Numbered from the stretch's first letter, positions 16,504 to 26,160 are shown. The stretch: 64,000 nucleotides of DNA from Corynebacterium provencense (GCA_900049755.1 LT160593.1:1405114-1469113), one strand, 5' to 3'. The notes: generated by a model not told the origin, from the sequence alone. Numbers and translations: made by a program.

Positions 16504-16877
16504 ATCCACAGCACCACCGCCACCGTCACGGCGGCGACCACCGCCCCCAGTGACAGCACCGGGACGACAGCCGGCGCCGGCAGCGACCTCCGTTCCCGCA
16601 TGGCCCGCTCGACACGCAGCCAGCGCAGCGCCGCACCCGCGGCGAGAACCACCCCCAGTCCCATCGCGATCACCGCGGCCACGGTGCGGAGACTGCCGGG
16701 CAGCACATCGGTCGGCAACGCCTCCAGTGCCACACCTCCGGCGATGAACGCGAGAGAGGTCCGCATCCATGACAGGAAGGTCCTCTCGTTGGCCAGGGTG
16801 AACCGGGGGTCGGGATCATCTCCCGTGGGGAACAGTGTCCGGGTCAGCCACGGTCTGGCGTCCTGGTTTTCTTTCAC
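16500..16877 (-). CDS. DUF202 (YidH-like) membrane protein, first of a pair
   Basis: About 125 residues from GTG 16877; the frame is open further upstream, but that stretch runs into the RNase P RNA gene. The signature RFTLANERTFLSWMRTSLAF precedes three membrane segments. It is the upstream partner of the overlapping DUF202 gene. The ribosome-binding site is weak. No function is known for the family beyond membrane location. Confidence 0.75.
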   Translation of the reverse strand: MKENQDARPWLTRTLFPTGDDPDPRFTLANERTFLSWMRTSLAFIAGGVALEALPTDVLPGSLRTVAAVIAMGLGVVLAAGAALRWLRVERAMRERRSLPAPAVVPVLSLGAVVAAVTVAVVLWM

Positions 16878-16897
16878 GCCGGTCAATTCTAGACGTG

Positions 16898-17359
16898 GGT
16901 GTCGAGGGGGTCTGTGAGCCGGATTCTGTACCGCCCGGGGCACCCTCAGGTACCCGGGTGGTGGTGATCATCCATCTACGACGACCGTCACCGGCCGCCT
17001 CCAGCGGTCTACCTGCCCCTTGTCCGACGAGCAGCCGTCGGGGCACGTCGCACCACCGGCCCCTGACGGGGTTACGGTGCGACCACGTGACCTTGCTCCC
17101 GGTGGGGTTTACCCAGCTGCACCGGTCACCCGGCACACTGGTGCGCTCTTACCGCACCTTTTCACCCTTACCCGGACAGAGCATCCGGACACAGGTCCGG
17201 GCGTCTCCGGGCGGTTATTCTCTGTGGCACTTGCCCGCGGGTCACCCCGGGTTGCCGTTAACAACCACCGTGCTCTGAGGAGTCCGGACTTTCCTCGACC
17301 CCGGCCTTCACCTGCTGACGGTGCGGTTCCGGTGGGCGCGATCACCCGACCCTCTCGAC
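16898..17359 (-). ncRNA. rnpB: RNase P RNA, bacterial type A
   Basis: The catalytic RNA of RNase P, which trims tRNA 5' leaders. On the minus strand the 5' end GTCGAGAGGGTCGGGTGATCG pairs with the 3' end CCCCCTCGAC to form helix P1. The universal GAGGAAAGTCCGGACTCC lies near 17270-17300, and the 3' conserved ACAGAATCCGGCTCACAGAC block is at about 16910-16930. The length of about 460 nt suits high-GC actinobacteria. It sits between the phosphatase gene and the DUF202 pair. Ends are set by P1 pairing, to within a few bases. Confidence 0.93.
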
Positions 17360-17394
17360 GTCGACAACCATAGCAGCGGCACCGGACCACACGG

Positions 17395-18108
17395 TCACAG
17401 CCCCTGCAGATAATGGGTGTCGTTGACCTCCCGCACCACCGACCGGTCCGGGTAGAACTCGGCGACGGACAACCCGGCGAGATCGAGGTGCAGTGTCGAG
17501 TAGACCGTGGCGGGAGCTTCGAGGGCCGTCCGCAGGATCGCCTTGATCGGCGAGACGTGGCTGACGAGCAGCACAGTCCGTCCCTGCCAGGTCCCGCCGT
17601 CGCCGCCGGACCTCTCGAGACTCCCGATCAGCCTCCCGCATCTCGCGGCGACCGCGTCCATGCTCTCACCGCCCACGGCGGACACCGAGGGGTCTGCGGC
17701 CCAGTCCGCGTGTTCCGTGGGCCAACGGCGGTGCACCTCGTCGAACTCCAGCCCCTCCCAGACCCCGAAGTCGGTCTCGATGAGGTCCGGGGTGGTCACG
17801 GGCTCGATGCCGAGCTCCTCCGCGACCGCGTCCGCGGTCTGTCGGGCGCGGACCAGCGGTGAGGTGTAGACGGCGTCTATGCCCTCCCCGGCGTCCTGCC
17901 TGACCCTGAGCCAGGACGCCGCACGCTCCGCCTGGGCATGGCCGAGCGCCGTGAGCTCGGGGTCGCTCCTGCCCGAGAAGACACCGGCGACTGACATCGG
18001 CGTCTGCCCGTGACGCAGCAGCAGGACACGCAGCGGCCGGGCTCCCGAACCGAACCACCCGGGTCGCGCGGAGGTTTGCGGACTCTGCTCCCTCTGCCGG
18101 TCAGACAT
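17395..18108 (-). CDS. Histidine phosphatase (phosphoglycerate mutase-like; CobC-type)
   Basis: A 237-residue phosphatase of the histidine branch: LLLRHGQTPMS carries the catalytic RHG near residue 33 and VLLVSHVSPIKAILR the second catalytic His. ATG 18108 has an excellent GGAGGTG and overlaps the zinc-ribbon gene by 8 bp. In mycobacteria the equivalent protein (Rv2228c) joins this domain to an N-terminal RNase HI domain. Here the RNase H part is absent and replaced by about 25 disordered residues, so this is a single-domain version. The substrate is unknown; alpha-ribazole phosphate is one possibility. Confidence 0.85.
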   Translation of the reverse strand: MSDRQREQSPQTSARPGWFGSGARPLRVLLLRHGQTPMSVAGVFSGRSDPELTALGHAQAERAASWLRVRQDAGEGIDAVYTSPLVRARQTADAVAEELGIEPVTTPDLIETDFGVWEGLEFDEVHRRWPTEHADWAADPSVSAVGGESMDAVAARCGRLIGSLERSGGDGGTWQGRTVLLVSHVSPIKAILRTALEAPATVYSTLHLDLAGLSVAEFYPDRSVVREVNDTHYLQGL

Positions 18109-18964
18109 GGTCGGCACCTCCGGAGCTGACCGCACGGATCAGGAGGACCCCGCACTCGGGGCAGGAGACGAGCCGGTCCGGCGGGGTCCCCGCAAACCGG
18201 CGCATGGTGGCGGTGTCCAGCTGGATGCAGCAACATCTGCAGGTGGAACCGTCCAGTTCGACGGCGCCGATCCCCTGGTCGCGTTCACACCGCTCATAGC
18301 GCACCAGAATCTCGTGCGGCAGTGCCGCCCTCAGCCTCACCGACCGCGCCGCGAGTTCGGTGAGCTGGCGTCGGATCTCACCGGTCACGGCACGTTCCTC
18401 CCCGCGGGCACGCGCCAGCTCGGCACCTGCGTCCGTGTCACCGTGCCTGCCGGCGTCCCCGTGACCGGTCGCACCGTCTCCGGCGTGTCCCGGGTTTCCC
18501 TCCCGGGAATCCTCTGCCCCGTCCAACGCGTGCCCGAAAGTGGCGAGGGTCCTCTGCTCCCGTGCGATGTCTTCACGGAGTTCGGCGAGCCGACGCTCGG
18601 CGACTTCGAGGTCATGTCTGAGGTCGCGGCGCCGGACCGGGTCCGTGACGGCCCGGAGCCCGGCGATGTCGTCGCGCCGCCGCTCCCGCAGCCTGGCGGA
18701 GTCCGCTTTCAGACGCCGGAGGGTGCCGTAGATGTCGTGGGCGATGCGCCGGGTCCCGATCTCTCTGCGCCGCCGGGCCGCCTCCGCTTCTTCCAGGCGT
18801 TCCACCTCCGCCGTCTCGGGCAGGGCGTCCAGTCTGGCCTTGAGCAGCCGTATCCTCTCGTCGACACGGACAAGAGTCAGCAGAGTGTCCCGGTCCCCGC
18901 CGCGAAGGACAGGGTCATGTGCCGGATGGTCAGAATTCACGGTGTCCGTCACCTTGCCCGTCAC
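18101..18964 (-). CDS. Coiled-coil protein with C-terminal C4 zinc ribbon (Rv2229c family)
   Basis: A 287-residue protein: a long Arg/Glu/Leu-rich coiled coil (about residues 25-210), interrupted by a Gly/Asp/His-rich disordered segment (about 155-180), then a zinc ribbon with TCRCCCIQ and VSCPECG. It may bind nucleic acid or act as a tethering factor; the family has no settled function. The start is GTG 18964 or GTG 18940; both overlap the Nif3 gene, so expression is coupled. The order Nif3, zinc ribbon, phosphatase is conserved with mycobacteria. Confidence 0.85.
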   Translation of the reverse strand: MTGKVTDTVNSDHPAHDPVLRGGDRDTLLTLVRVDERIRLLKARLDALPETAEVERLEEAEAARRRREIGTRRIAHDIYGTLRRLKADSARLRERRRDDIAGLRAVTDPVRRRDLRHDLEVAERRLAELREDIAREQRTLATFGHALDGAEDSREGNPGHAGDGATGHGDAGRHGDTDAGAELARARGEERAVTGEIRRQLTELAARSVRLRAALPHEILVRYERCERDQGIGAVELDGSTCRCCCIQLDTATMRRFAGTPPDRLVSCPECGVLLIRAVSSGGADHV

Positions 18965-19880
18965 CTTCTCCTCTGCCGCCGGTCCCCGGTGAGGACCTGT
19001 GCAGGGTCCAGGGGTCTGTCCTGAGGTCGATGACCCCGGTGTCCAGTCCCGGCAGCTCCGCGGCGAGCAGATCTGCCGCGGACCTGCACCACGGAAATTC
19101 GCTCGCCCAGTGGGCGGTGTCCACCACCGCGCACCCGCCGGCCCGCAGATGCTCGTCCACCGGGTGGTGACGAAGGTCGGAGGTCACATAGCAGTCCACG
19201 TCCATTTCCGCGACGGTGCCGAGGAAACTGTCCCCGGCACCCGGGGCGACGGCGACCCTGCGCACAACCCGGTCGGGGTCGCCGGCGGCGCGCACCCCCC
19301 ACACTGTCGCGGGCAGCCGTGCCGCGACCCGGTCGGTGAACTCCTGCAGTGTCATCGGGGTGTCGAGGGCTCCCACCCGTCCGATCCCCGTCGCCGTCTC
19401 CGGGTCGACACCGTCGGGAACAGGCGTCAGGGGTGCACCGGGGGTGACGCCGAGCAGTTCCGCGAGCCGGTCCGCGACACCGGGTCTCGCGGCGTCCGCG
19501 CTCGTGTGGGCGGCGTACAGTGCCACACCCTGCCGGATGAGGCGGTGCACGAGTCGACCCTTGGGGTGGGTCACCGGCACCCCGGTCACCCCCCGCAGCA
19601 GAGGAGGGTGGTGCACGAGGAGGAAATCAGCCCGGGCCGACACCGCAGCCTCGACCACCTCATCCGTGCAGTCGACGGCCACAAGCAGCTTCCGGACGGG
19701 ATCGGCGGGATCCCCGCACACCAGACCGCAGGCGTCCCAGGACTCCGCCAGCTGCGGAGGGTAGAGATGTTCGACGGCGTCGACGACCTGCCCGACGGTC
19801 AGTGTGCCGGGTCGGTTGCCGGGTCGGTTGCCGGGCGAGGTGGCAGGTGGGGTGGCAGGTGCTGTCCCGATGTTGTTCAC
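18930..19880 (-). CDS. Nif3-like dinuclear metal-centre protein (YbgI/GTP cyclohydrolase I type 2 family)
   Basis: About 316 residues. Family signatures: SWDACGLVCGDP, DFLLVHHPPLLRG (metal-binding His pair), HTSADAARPGVADRLAELLG, and the C-terminal DLRHHPVDEH and VDTAHWASEF. The family forms hexameric rings with a two-metal site; reported activities vary and the physiological substrate is unsettled. The start GTG 19880 lies directly after GGAGGG, very close spacing, but no other start suits the conserved N-terminus. The first 25 residues contain a repeat (NRPGNRPG) and are probably disordered. The gene is divergent from the HAD-phosphatase fusion. Confidence 0.88.
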   Translation of the reverse strand: MNNIGTAPATPPATSPGNRPGNRPGTLTVGQVVDAVEHLYPPQLAESWDACGLVCGDPADPVRKLLVAVDCTDEVVEAAVSARADFLLVHHPPLLRGVTGVPVTHPKGRLVHRLIRQGVALYAAHTSADAARPGVADRLAELLGVTPGAPLTPVPDGVDPETATGIGRVGALDTPMTLQEFTDRVAARLPATVWGVRAAGDPDRVVRRVAVAPGAGDSFLGTVAEMDVDCYVTSDLRHHPVDEHLRAGGCAVVDTAHWASEFPWCRSAADLLAAELPGLDTGVIDLRTDPWTLHRSSPGTGGRGEGDGQGDGHREF

Positions 19881-19965
19881 CCCTCCGAGGATAGCCGGAA
19901 GGAGCGGCCCTGCCGGCCGGAGCGGCTGCCCCCGGCGACACGGCGTCCCTCTTTCTGGCACTCTG

Positions 19966-21168
19966 GTGAACGTGCAAGCTTCATCGGACACTCCCCCGGC
20001 CCCGGGACATTCACCCCGGTACATTCTTGTCGACGTGGACGGGACCCTGGTGGACTCCCTCCCCGGGATCAGCGACTGCTTCCTGCGTGCGCTGTCCGCC
20101 AACGGTACCGAGGCTCCTCCGGAGGAGCAGGTCCGCAGGATCGCCGGGCCCCCGATGATCGACACCCTGAAGTCACTCGGGCTCACAGGCAGTCTGCTGG
20201 AGAGCACCTACGCGGACTACCGGTCCTGTTACTCGGGCGGTGGCTGGCGCAACTGCCGTCCCTACCCGGGGATGAAGGAACTCCTGTACTCCTGGAAGGA
20301 CGCCGGGATCGTCCTGGCCACCGCCACATCCAAGGTGGAGTCGAGTGCCCGGATGATGCTGGAGCATCTCGGCGTCCTCAACTGTTTCGAGGTCATCGCC
20401 ACGGCCACCGAGGGCGAACACGGGCGCCGGACGAAAACCGAGGTCGTAGGCTACGCGCTCGAAAGCCTGGGCCTCGACCCGACACCGGTGGCCGGAGGCG
20501 GTCCCTCCAACCGCAGTGACATTCTCCTGGTCGGCGACCGGATCCACGATGTCGAGGGCGCGCACGCCTACGGTGTCCGGAGCATTCTCGTGGACTGGGG
20601 CTACGGTGGCCGCGACGAGCACGCCGCCTCGGACTGGTCAGTGGCGGAGGTCGGTGAACTCGAACGGGTCGTCGCAGACTGGGCCGACGACAGGCCACAT
20701 ATATGCGTGGTCTGCACAGGCAACATCTGCCGGTCACCGATGGGTGAGATCATGCTGCGCAGGGCTCTGCAGGACGCCGGGCTCGGGGATGCGGTCCGTC
20801 TGAACTCCTGCGGAACCACGGGCTGGCACGTCGGTGAGGCTGTCGACCCACGGGCCGCCGCCTGGCTGCAGAGACAGGGGTACACCGCCTCCGGGCATGC
20901 TGCGGCAGAGTTCGGTCCGGAGCACCGGGACGCCGACCTGTTCCTGGTCATGGACGCCTCGAACCGGAAGGCCCTGGAGAAGGCCGGTGTCGACCCCGCT
21001 CGGATCGCACTGTTCCGGTCCTTCGGTCCCGCCGGAGACCGGGAGGTGGCGGACCCGTACTACGGGGATGACGCCGATTTCGACCGTGCCGGACGAGAGC
21101 TCGACGACGCCCTGCCCGGAATAGTCGCGTGGGCCCGTGACCGGGTCAGGCGGGCACCGTCTGCCTGA
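19966..21168 (+). CDS. Fusion of a HAD-family (PtkA-like) domain with a low-molecular-weight protein tyrosine phosphatase (PtpA-like)
   Basis: One 400-residue polypeptide with two domains. Residues 18-235 are a HAD hydrolase with motif I DVDGT (Asp23, Asp25) and motif IV GDRIHD (Asp191, Asp195), resembling M. tuberculosis PtkA, reported as a tyrosine kinase. Residues 245-395 are a low-molecular-weight tyrosine phosphatase with the P-loop CTGNICRS (Cys250, Arg256) and the general-acid loop DPYYG (Asp363, Tyr365, Tyr366). In M. tuberculosis ptkA and ptpA are separate near neighbours, and PtkA phosphorylates the twin tyrosines of PtpA; here both are covalently joined and the tyrosines kept. Start GTG 19966 or 19972. 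No stop or frameshift lies at the junction. Confidence 0.9.
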   Translation: MNVQASSDTPPAPGHSPRYILVDVDGTLVDSLPGISDCFLRALSANGTEAPPEEQVRRIAGPPMIDTLKSLGLTGSLLESTYADYRSCYSGGGWRNCRPYPGMKELLYSWKDAGIVLATATSKVESSARMMLEHLGVLNCFEVIATATEGEHGRRTKTEVVGYALESLGLDPTPVAGGGPSNRSDILLVGDRIHDVEGAHAYGVRSILVDWGYGGRDEHAASDWSVAEVGELERVVADWADDRPHICVVCTGNICRSPMGEIMLRRALQDAGLGDAVRLNSCGTTGWHVGEAVDPRAAAWLQRQGYTASGHAAAEFGPEHRDADLFLVMDASNRKALEKAGVDPARIALFRSFGPAGDREVADPYYGDDADFDRAGRELDDALPGIVAWARDRVRRAPSA

Positions 21169-21195
21169 CAGATCTGCCTGCCAGCACGTGCCCCG

Positions 21196-21450
21196 TCACC
21201 GCTGCTCTGACTCGGCCGACGAGGTCTCCCCGTGTCTGGGGCACACAGCTGTCCAACCGTGCGGCGTCACCTGGACTGTGCGGCGACGCCCGCACTCCGG
21301 GCAGTAGCGTGGGACGTCCAGTCCCGCCTCCTGGGCCGGGGAGTGACTGATCCACTCCCCGGCACCGAGGTCTGCACCTGTCCACGGGTCCCAGGGTCCT
21401 GTCCCCCTCGGGCGGCGGCGACTGCCCGTCTTCTGACCGTTCGCCGGCAT
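21196..21450 (-). CDS. bsaP: Biotin synthase auxiliary protein (BsaP-like)
   Basis: An 84-residue protein overlapping the bioB stop by one base (TGATG), so co-translated. Its end, RYCPECGRRRTVQVTPHGWTAV then CPRHGE, matches the small protein encoded next to bioB in mycobacteria (Rv1590), reported as an iron-sulfur protein needed for biotin synthase activity. I see three cysteines (C-P-E-C and one downstream); an N-terminal cysteine pair I recall in the mycobacterial protein is missing. Cluster repair or sulfur supply to BioB is the likely role. Confidence 0.7.
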   Translation of the reverse strand: MPANGQKTGSRRRPRGTGPWDPWTGADLGAGEWISHSPAQEAGLDVPRYCPECGRRRTVQVTPHGWTAVCPRHGETSSAESEQR

Positions 21451-22448
21451 CACACGCTCCTGCTGAGGACCTTGATCGGAAGGCGCAGACGGTCGACCAT
21501 GTCCAGGTCCAATTCGGCCGGTCGTCCGAGGGTGGTGAGGTAGTTGCCGACGATGACCCCGTTCACACCTCCCAGCAGTCCCTGTTCTATCCCCATGTCT
21601 CCGAGGGTGAGCTCGCGTCCTCCGGCGAACCGCAAAGTGGTCGACGGCATGGCGAGCCGGAACATCGCAACAGCGCGCAGGGCGTCCCTGCCGTCCATCA
21701 CCTCCATGTCTGCGAACGGTGTTCCGGGCCGGGGGTCGAGGAAGTTCAACGGAACTTCGTCGGGTTCGAGTTCGGCGAGCTGGACCGCGAACTCCGCACG
21801 CTGCGCGGGTGTCTCCCCCATTCCCAGAATGCCGCCACTGCAGACTTCGATACCCGCGTCGCGGACCAGTTCCAGGGTTCGGCGCCTTTCCTCCCAGGTG
21901 TGGGTTGTGACAACCCGGGGGAAGTAGCTCTTCGCGGTCTCGAGGTTGTGGTTGTACCGGTGGACCCCCACCGCCTTGAGACGGCCGACCTGCTCCGGGG
22001 AGAGGATTCCGACAGAGACCGCGACGTCGATACCTTCGACGTTCGCGTATATTTCACTGACCGCGTTCTCGACCTGGGACATCAGGTTCTCGTCCGGGCC
22101 TTTCACTGCGGCGACGATACAGAACTCGGTTGCCCCGGTCTTGGCTGTCTGCCGTGCCTGTTCAATCAGTTGGGCGATGTCGAGCCGGGCAGAGCGCACC
22201 GGTGAATCGAACACCCCGGACTGGGAGCAGAAGTGGCAGTCCTCCGGGCAGCCCCCGGTCTTCAGGCTGACGATGCCCTCCAGTTCGACTTCTTCACCGC
22301 ACCAGCGGACCCGCACCTCGTGGGCGAGCGCCAGCAGTTCGGGGATGTCGGCGTCGGGGAGTTCGAGGACGCGGCGGAGCTGGTCGTAGTCGAGGCCGCG
22401 TCCTTCGTCGAGGACGCGGGTACGTGCAGTCGTGAGTATGTCCGTCAT
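21450..22448 (-). CDS. bioB: Biotin synthase
   Basis: A 332-residue radical-SAM enzyme inserting sulfur into dethiobiotin. The radical-SAM cluster motif is [10 protein letters not shown], followed by the BioB signatures [34 protein letters not shown] and the substrate/[2Fe-2S]-site arginine in [13 protein letters not shown] 22448 has no ribosome-binding site but TAGAGT stands exactly 7 nt upstream, so the message is probably leaderless. A BioQ-like operator immediately precedes that -10, pointing to biotin-status repression. bsaP follows by translational overlap. No bioA or bioD is in the window. Confidence 0.96.
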   Translation of the reverse strand: MTDILTTARTRVLDEGRGLDYDQLRRVLELPDADIPELLALAHEVRVRWCGEEVELEGIVSLKTGGCPEDCHFCSQSGVFDSPVRSARLDIAQLIEQARQTAKTGATEFCIVAAVKGPDENLMSQVENAVSEIYANVEGIDVAVSVGILSPEQVGRLKAVGVHRYNHNLETAKSYFPRVVTTHTWEERRRTLELVRDAGIEVCSGGILGMGETPAQRAEFAVQLAELEPDEVPLNFLDPRPGTPFADMEVMDGRDALRAVAMFRLAMPSTTLRFAGGRELTLGDMGIEQGLLGGVNGVIVGNYLTTLGRPAELDLDMVDRLRLPIKVLSRSV

Positions 22449-22464
22449 GGCACACACTCTAACT

Positions 22465-22477
22465 TGAACACCGTACA
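22465..22477 (-). promoter_or_regulatory. BioQ-like operator upstream of bioB
   Basis: TGAACACCGTACA differs at one position from the palindrome TGAAC-N3-GTTCA, close to the site I recall for the TetR-family biotin regulator BioQ of corynebacteria and mycobacteria. It lies 3 bp upstream of the TAGAGT -10, where a bound repressor would block polymerase. Confidence 0.65.
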
Positions 22478-22485
22478 GTTTCCAG

Positions 22486-23562
22486 TCAGAACCTTTCCTC
22501 GTCGCGTGCGTTGCGGTCCCGGAACGCCCGGTTCCGGGTCTGTCCGTAGCGCTGCGCGAGTTTCTGCTCCCTGCTGGCCGCAGCTCTGTCCGTGTCGGCC
22601 GTGCCGTCAGCGCCGGCCGTGCCTGCTTGGTCCGAAGTCCCGGGCGGATGCCCGGCGTCACGGACCTCCCCGGACTCCGCCGAACTCTCTGCCTCCGAGC
22701 CTCCGACCGGTCCCGCACCGGCGGCAGGAACCTGCGCCGCCGCAAGCTCGTCGCGGTGACGCCGCCGTTCCCGGATCTCCGCCCACACGAAATAGCCCAG
22801 CCCCGCCGGAACCATGATCCCGAACGCGATCCACTGGATGCCGTAGGACAGGTAGGGCCCCGAATCGAGGGTGGGCAACGGGACAGGGGTCAGCCCCTCA
22901 CCCGCCCTGCCTTCAACGGACTCCTCGTCGAGCTGCACATAATCGGACGCCAACGGCAGTCCCGTCAGATCGCCGATCTGCACTGTGTTCATTCCGTAGA
23001 CCTGGACACGCCCCTGGTCGGTGATCGGAGGAGTGTCCGGAAGTGCCTCGGATTTGCGGATGTAGCCGGTGACGGTGATCGGCGTCGCCGGTGCCGCCGT
23101 GAGGTCGGGAACACCGGTACCGCCCCCCAACGGCTTGACCCAACCCCTGTTGACCAGCACAGTCAGCCCGTCGTCGGTGCGGAACGGGGTGAGCACCTGG
23201 AACGCGGGCGACGTGTCCACCGGCCGGTTGCGCAGCAGAACCTCGTCGTCCGGGAGGAAGACCCCCTGAAGTGAGACCCTGGTCCACTCCCGGTCCTCCC
23301 CCGCCGGAGTACGGTCCCGGGGCATCACCGAGGACGCCGGGACCGGGTCATGCTCCAGCGCCGCCTCAAGGCGGTGGTTGAACTTCTGGGTGTCGGAGTT
23401 CTTCCCGAGCTGCCACGGGGCGAGCACCGTGAACGCCACATAGGCGAAAGCCAGCGACAGTACGGCGGTGATGACCCAGCCCGGGGTCAGGAAGGCCCGC
23501 CATCCCCGTCGCCGCTGGCGGCGATCCGGGGAGACTGGGGACCGGTCACGGGGTTCAGACAC
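22486..23562 (-). CDS. SURF1-family cytochrome oxidase assembly protein
   Basis: A 358-residue membrane protein with the SURF1 plan: one segment near the N-terminus ([28 protein letters not shown]), an extracytoplasmic domain with [20 protein letters not shown] and [10 protein letters not shown], and a second membrane segment ([21 protein letters not shown]). It should help assemble cytochrome c oxidase. The last 110 residues form an Ala/Gly/Asp-rich cytoplasmic tail, longer than usual. Start GTG 23562 has TAGACT 6 nt upstream (probably leaderless). Position between the PtpA-type gene and aceE matches mycobacteria (Rv2235). Confidence 0.88.
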   Translation of the reverse strand: MSEPRDRSPVSPDRRQRRRGWRAFLTPGWVITAVLSLAFAYVAFTVLAPWQLGKNSDTQKFNHRLEAALEHDPVPASSVMPRDRTPAGEDREWTRVSLQGVFLPDDEVLLRNRPVDTSPAFQVLTPFRTDDGLTVLVNRGWVKPLGGGTGVPDLTAAPATPITVTGYIRKSEALPDTPPITDQGRVQVYGMNTVQIGDLTGLPLASDYVQLDEESVEGRAGEGLTPVPLPTLDSGPYLSYGIQWIAFGIMVPAGLGYFVWAEIRERRRHRDELAAAQVPAAGAGPVGGSEAESSAESGEVRDAGHPPGTSDQAGTAGADGTADTDRAAASREQKLAQRYGQTRNRAFRDRNARDEERF

Positions 23563-23605
23563 GGTCCCAGTCTAGTCCGCGACGGCGCACTGACCCGGAT
23601 CCGGG

Positions 23606-26106
23606 TCAGTCGTCCTCGCCGGGTTCCCCGCCACCGGAGACGACCCCCGTACCGGTGGCGGCCGCGATCTCGTCGATCCTGCGGTTGGTGCGGCGCAGAC
23701 GCACCGCCATGGCTCCGGCGACAGCCGCAGCGATCACGGCGATGACACTGGGCACCATGGAACGCGGATCCTTGAGGAACGCCACCAGACCGGTGTCGCT
23801 GTTCTCCCCGTCGGTCGCTTCAGCGCCGTTGACGGTGACCTTCCCCTGCTTCCGCTCCTTCGCCGCCTTGTCGTCCTTGTCGGCGTCTCCGTCGGATTCA
23901 TCGGCGGGCTTGTCACCCAGCGATGCGGCGGAGGTCGTGTCGCAGCTGTCGGAGACAGCCGCCCGGAAGCTCACCGGATCCAGGGCCTCGCCCGCCGAGT
24001 AGTAGCCGGCAAGTGCGGTGGATCCGTCAGCGCTGAGGGACGCCGAGGCACTGCCGTCGAGGATCCCGCCCTCCAGGCTGACCCCGGAGAGGGACAGGTC
24101 GGCGAGGGAGATGCGGCCGTAGTCGTGGGGATTTCCGGAAGTGTCGTTGGAGCTGACATTGGCGACCAGGGTCCCTGTGCCACCGTTGAGACGGATCTCC
24201 GGGTCGGAGACCACGGTGTGGAGCACCCCCTCGTGACCGGTGAAGGTGACGGAACCACCGAACTTCAGCGTCCCCGAGGTCACGGAACCAGCGGACACCT
24301 TCAGGGTGCCCTCGGACCCGCTGAAGACGAAGTTCCCGTCGCTGTAGACGGCACCGCCGCCGGTGGTCCAGTCACCCTTGGCGATGGAACCCTTGATGTA
24401 CGACCGGAAGGAATCCTTGATCCCCCAGCCCATCCTGGTCTCCACGACGTTCCTGTCACCGTCAGAGGCCTGGCAGGTGGTGTCGGACGTTCCGGCGGAG
24501 CCCGTCGAACCTGCGGAGGTGATACCGGAGACTCTCGGGGTGACGCTGAGGTCCGGGGTGCCGGCGGCGGCCACACCGGCCGAAGCCGCAGACCCTCCGG
24601 AGGACGCCGCCCCCGCAGAGGTGATGCCGCCGAGCCCCTGGGATCCGGCCCCCGTGGCGCAGCCCGCTCCGGCGGTGTCGAGGGTGATGTCGATGGGGTC
24701 GGCCTGGTTGTTCCCTTCCCCGTAGTTGCCGCCCAGGGACTGGTTACCGTCCTCGGTGATGTAACCGGGACCGGAGACCTTCACCGAGCCACCTGCCGCA
24801 GAGATCGGCGAGGTCAGCTCGAACTGGGCGATCGGGACCTGGGTCCCGGTCTTTGCGCCGGTGACCTGGGCACCGGCGGTGTAGCTGGAGACCGTGTTCG
24901 ACCGGTAGTCGGCGATGAACTGGGCGGTGGTGCCGCGGACCTTCACGACCATGTTGCTGTAGGTGATGTCCAGGGCGCCGAAGTGACCGGTCAGGTGGAC
25001 GGACCCCTTCAGCGGGATGTCGGCGTCCCCGCCGGAAAGCTTCACCGCCGACGGGTCCGCGGTGAACCGGAACTGTCCGTCGTCTCCGCCTTCGGAACCG
25101 CTGAAACCGACCTGGTCGAGGTCCCAGCGTCCCATCGCGATGGGCCCGGTGAGGTAGCTGCGGAAGGACTTCTTCAGCCCCCAACCCACCGACGCGTCAG
25201 CGACGGTGCAGGATCCGGTGCCCGTGGGCGTACCTCCCGCTGCCGCCCCGGTCACCGGCGAAAGCGCCTGGGCAGCCGGTGTGAAAGCGCCTGGGCAGCC
25301 GGTGTGCCCGCCTGGGCAGCGGCGGCTGTGCCCGAGGCGGACGCGGCCGGGCTCTCCACGGTGTCGGTCTGACCTGCGGAGGAGGCCATCACCGCATTCC
25401 TGTCCACACCGCAGTCCCCCGGGCCCGAGGTCTTCACGGTGACGACGACCGGGTCGCCCTCGTTCTTGCCCTCGCCGTACGAGCCCAGCAGACCCTTGTT
25501 GAGGTTCTCGTGGATCCAGCTGGCTCCGGTGAGGACGGCACTTCCGGACGCTGACCCAGCCTGGGTGAGAGTCCTGTCGAAGGTGAATGTCGCGACCGGC
25601 TGCTGCGTGAACGCAGGAGGCCCGCCGACGAGGCTCGCCACCGCCGCCGGATCTGCGGCCAGGTACCGTCCGTCGGCGAGGAGCTGACCCCGGTTGCCCC
25701 GGATCTGCAGCTCGAAGTTCGACAGCGTGACGTTGATGATTCCCCCGTGTCCGGTCAGGTGCATCGTCCCGCCCATCGGAAGGTCGGCGGCGTCGCCCTC
25801 GACACGGGACCCGCGGGGATCGGCGGTGAAGTGGAACGCCCCGTCCTCGGCGTTCTCGGTGGCACCGGTGTAGGTGATGCCGTCCAGATCCCAGCCTCCT
25901 GCGGCGATCGGACCGGTGAGGTAGTTCCGGAGCGACTGCCTGATACCCCAGGCCATGTCCGCGGCGGACACTGCACGACACTGCGAGGTGTCGTCCGCGA
26001 CAGCGGCAGGTAGGACAGAGGCGGGGACGACAGCAACTCCGACCAGGGGCATCGCGGCAGCGAGTGCTGCCGCCGAAGCGAGACGGAGCGAGCGGGGGGA
26101 CGACAT
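23606..26106 (-). pseudogene. htaA: htaA, three-domain heme-binding surface protein, frameshifted by a 23-bp duplication
   Basis: HtaA proteins bind heme at the corynebacterial surface and pass it to an ABC importer. From ATG 26106 (AGGAGAA upstream, signal peptide to about residue 36) the frame reads one HtaA domain (WGIRQSLRNYLTGPI ... LTGHGG), then stops at 25252 after 284 residues. The other frame continues to 23606 with two further domains (WGLKKSFRSYLTGPI ... LTGHFG; WGIKDSFRSYIKGSI ... FTGHEG), a membrane anchor (VPSVIAVIAAAVAGAMAVRL) and a short tail. Removing one copy of the 23-bp direct duplication at 25260-25305 restores one frame of 825 codons. As read, the product is a secreted one-domain fragment without anchor. 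A DtxR-like promoter lies upstream. Confidence 0.88.
25260..25305. repeat. Perfect 23-bp tandem duplication inside htaA
   Basis: The unit starting GAAAGCGCCTGGGCAGCCGG and ending TGT occurs at 25260-25282 and again at 25283-25305 with no mismatch; a partial third match (CCTGGGCAGC) follows. As 23 is not a multiple of 3, the extra copy shifts the reading frame between HtaA domains 1 and 2. It looks like replication slippage; an assembly error is the alternative. Confidence 0.92.
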
Positions 26107-26160
26107 AGGTGGGATTCTCCTGGTCACGGCGGACACTTCTGAAAGCACAGCCTTCTTCAG

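Noticed and set aside
18999..20519. 506-codon plus-strand frame over the Nif3 and HAD genes
   Set aside because: It runs antisense to one gene and out of frame with the other; Arg/Gly/Pro/His-rich shadow.
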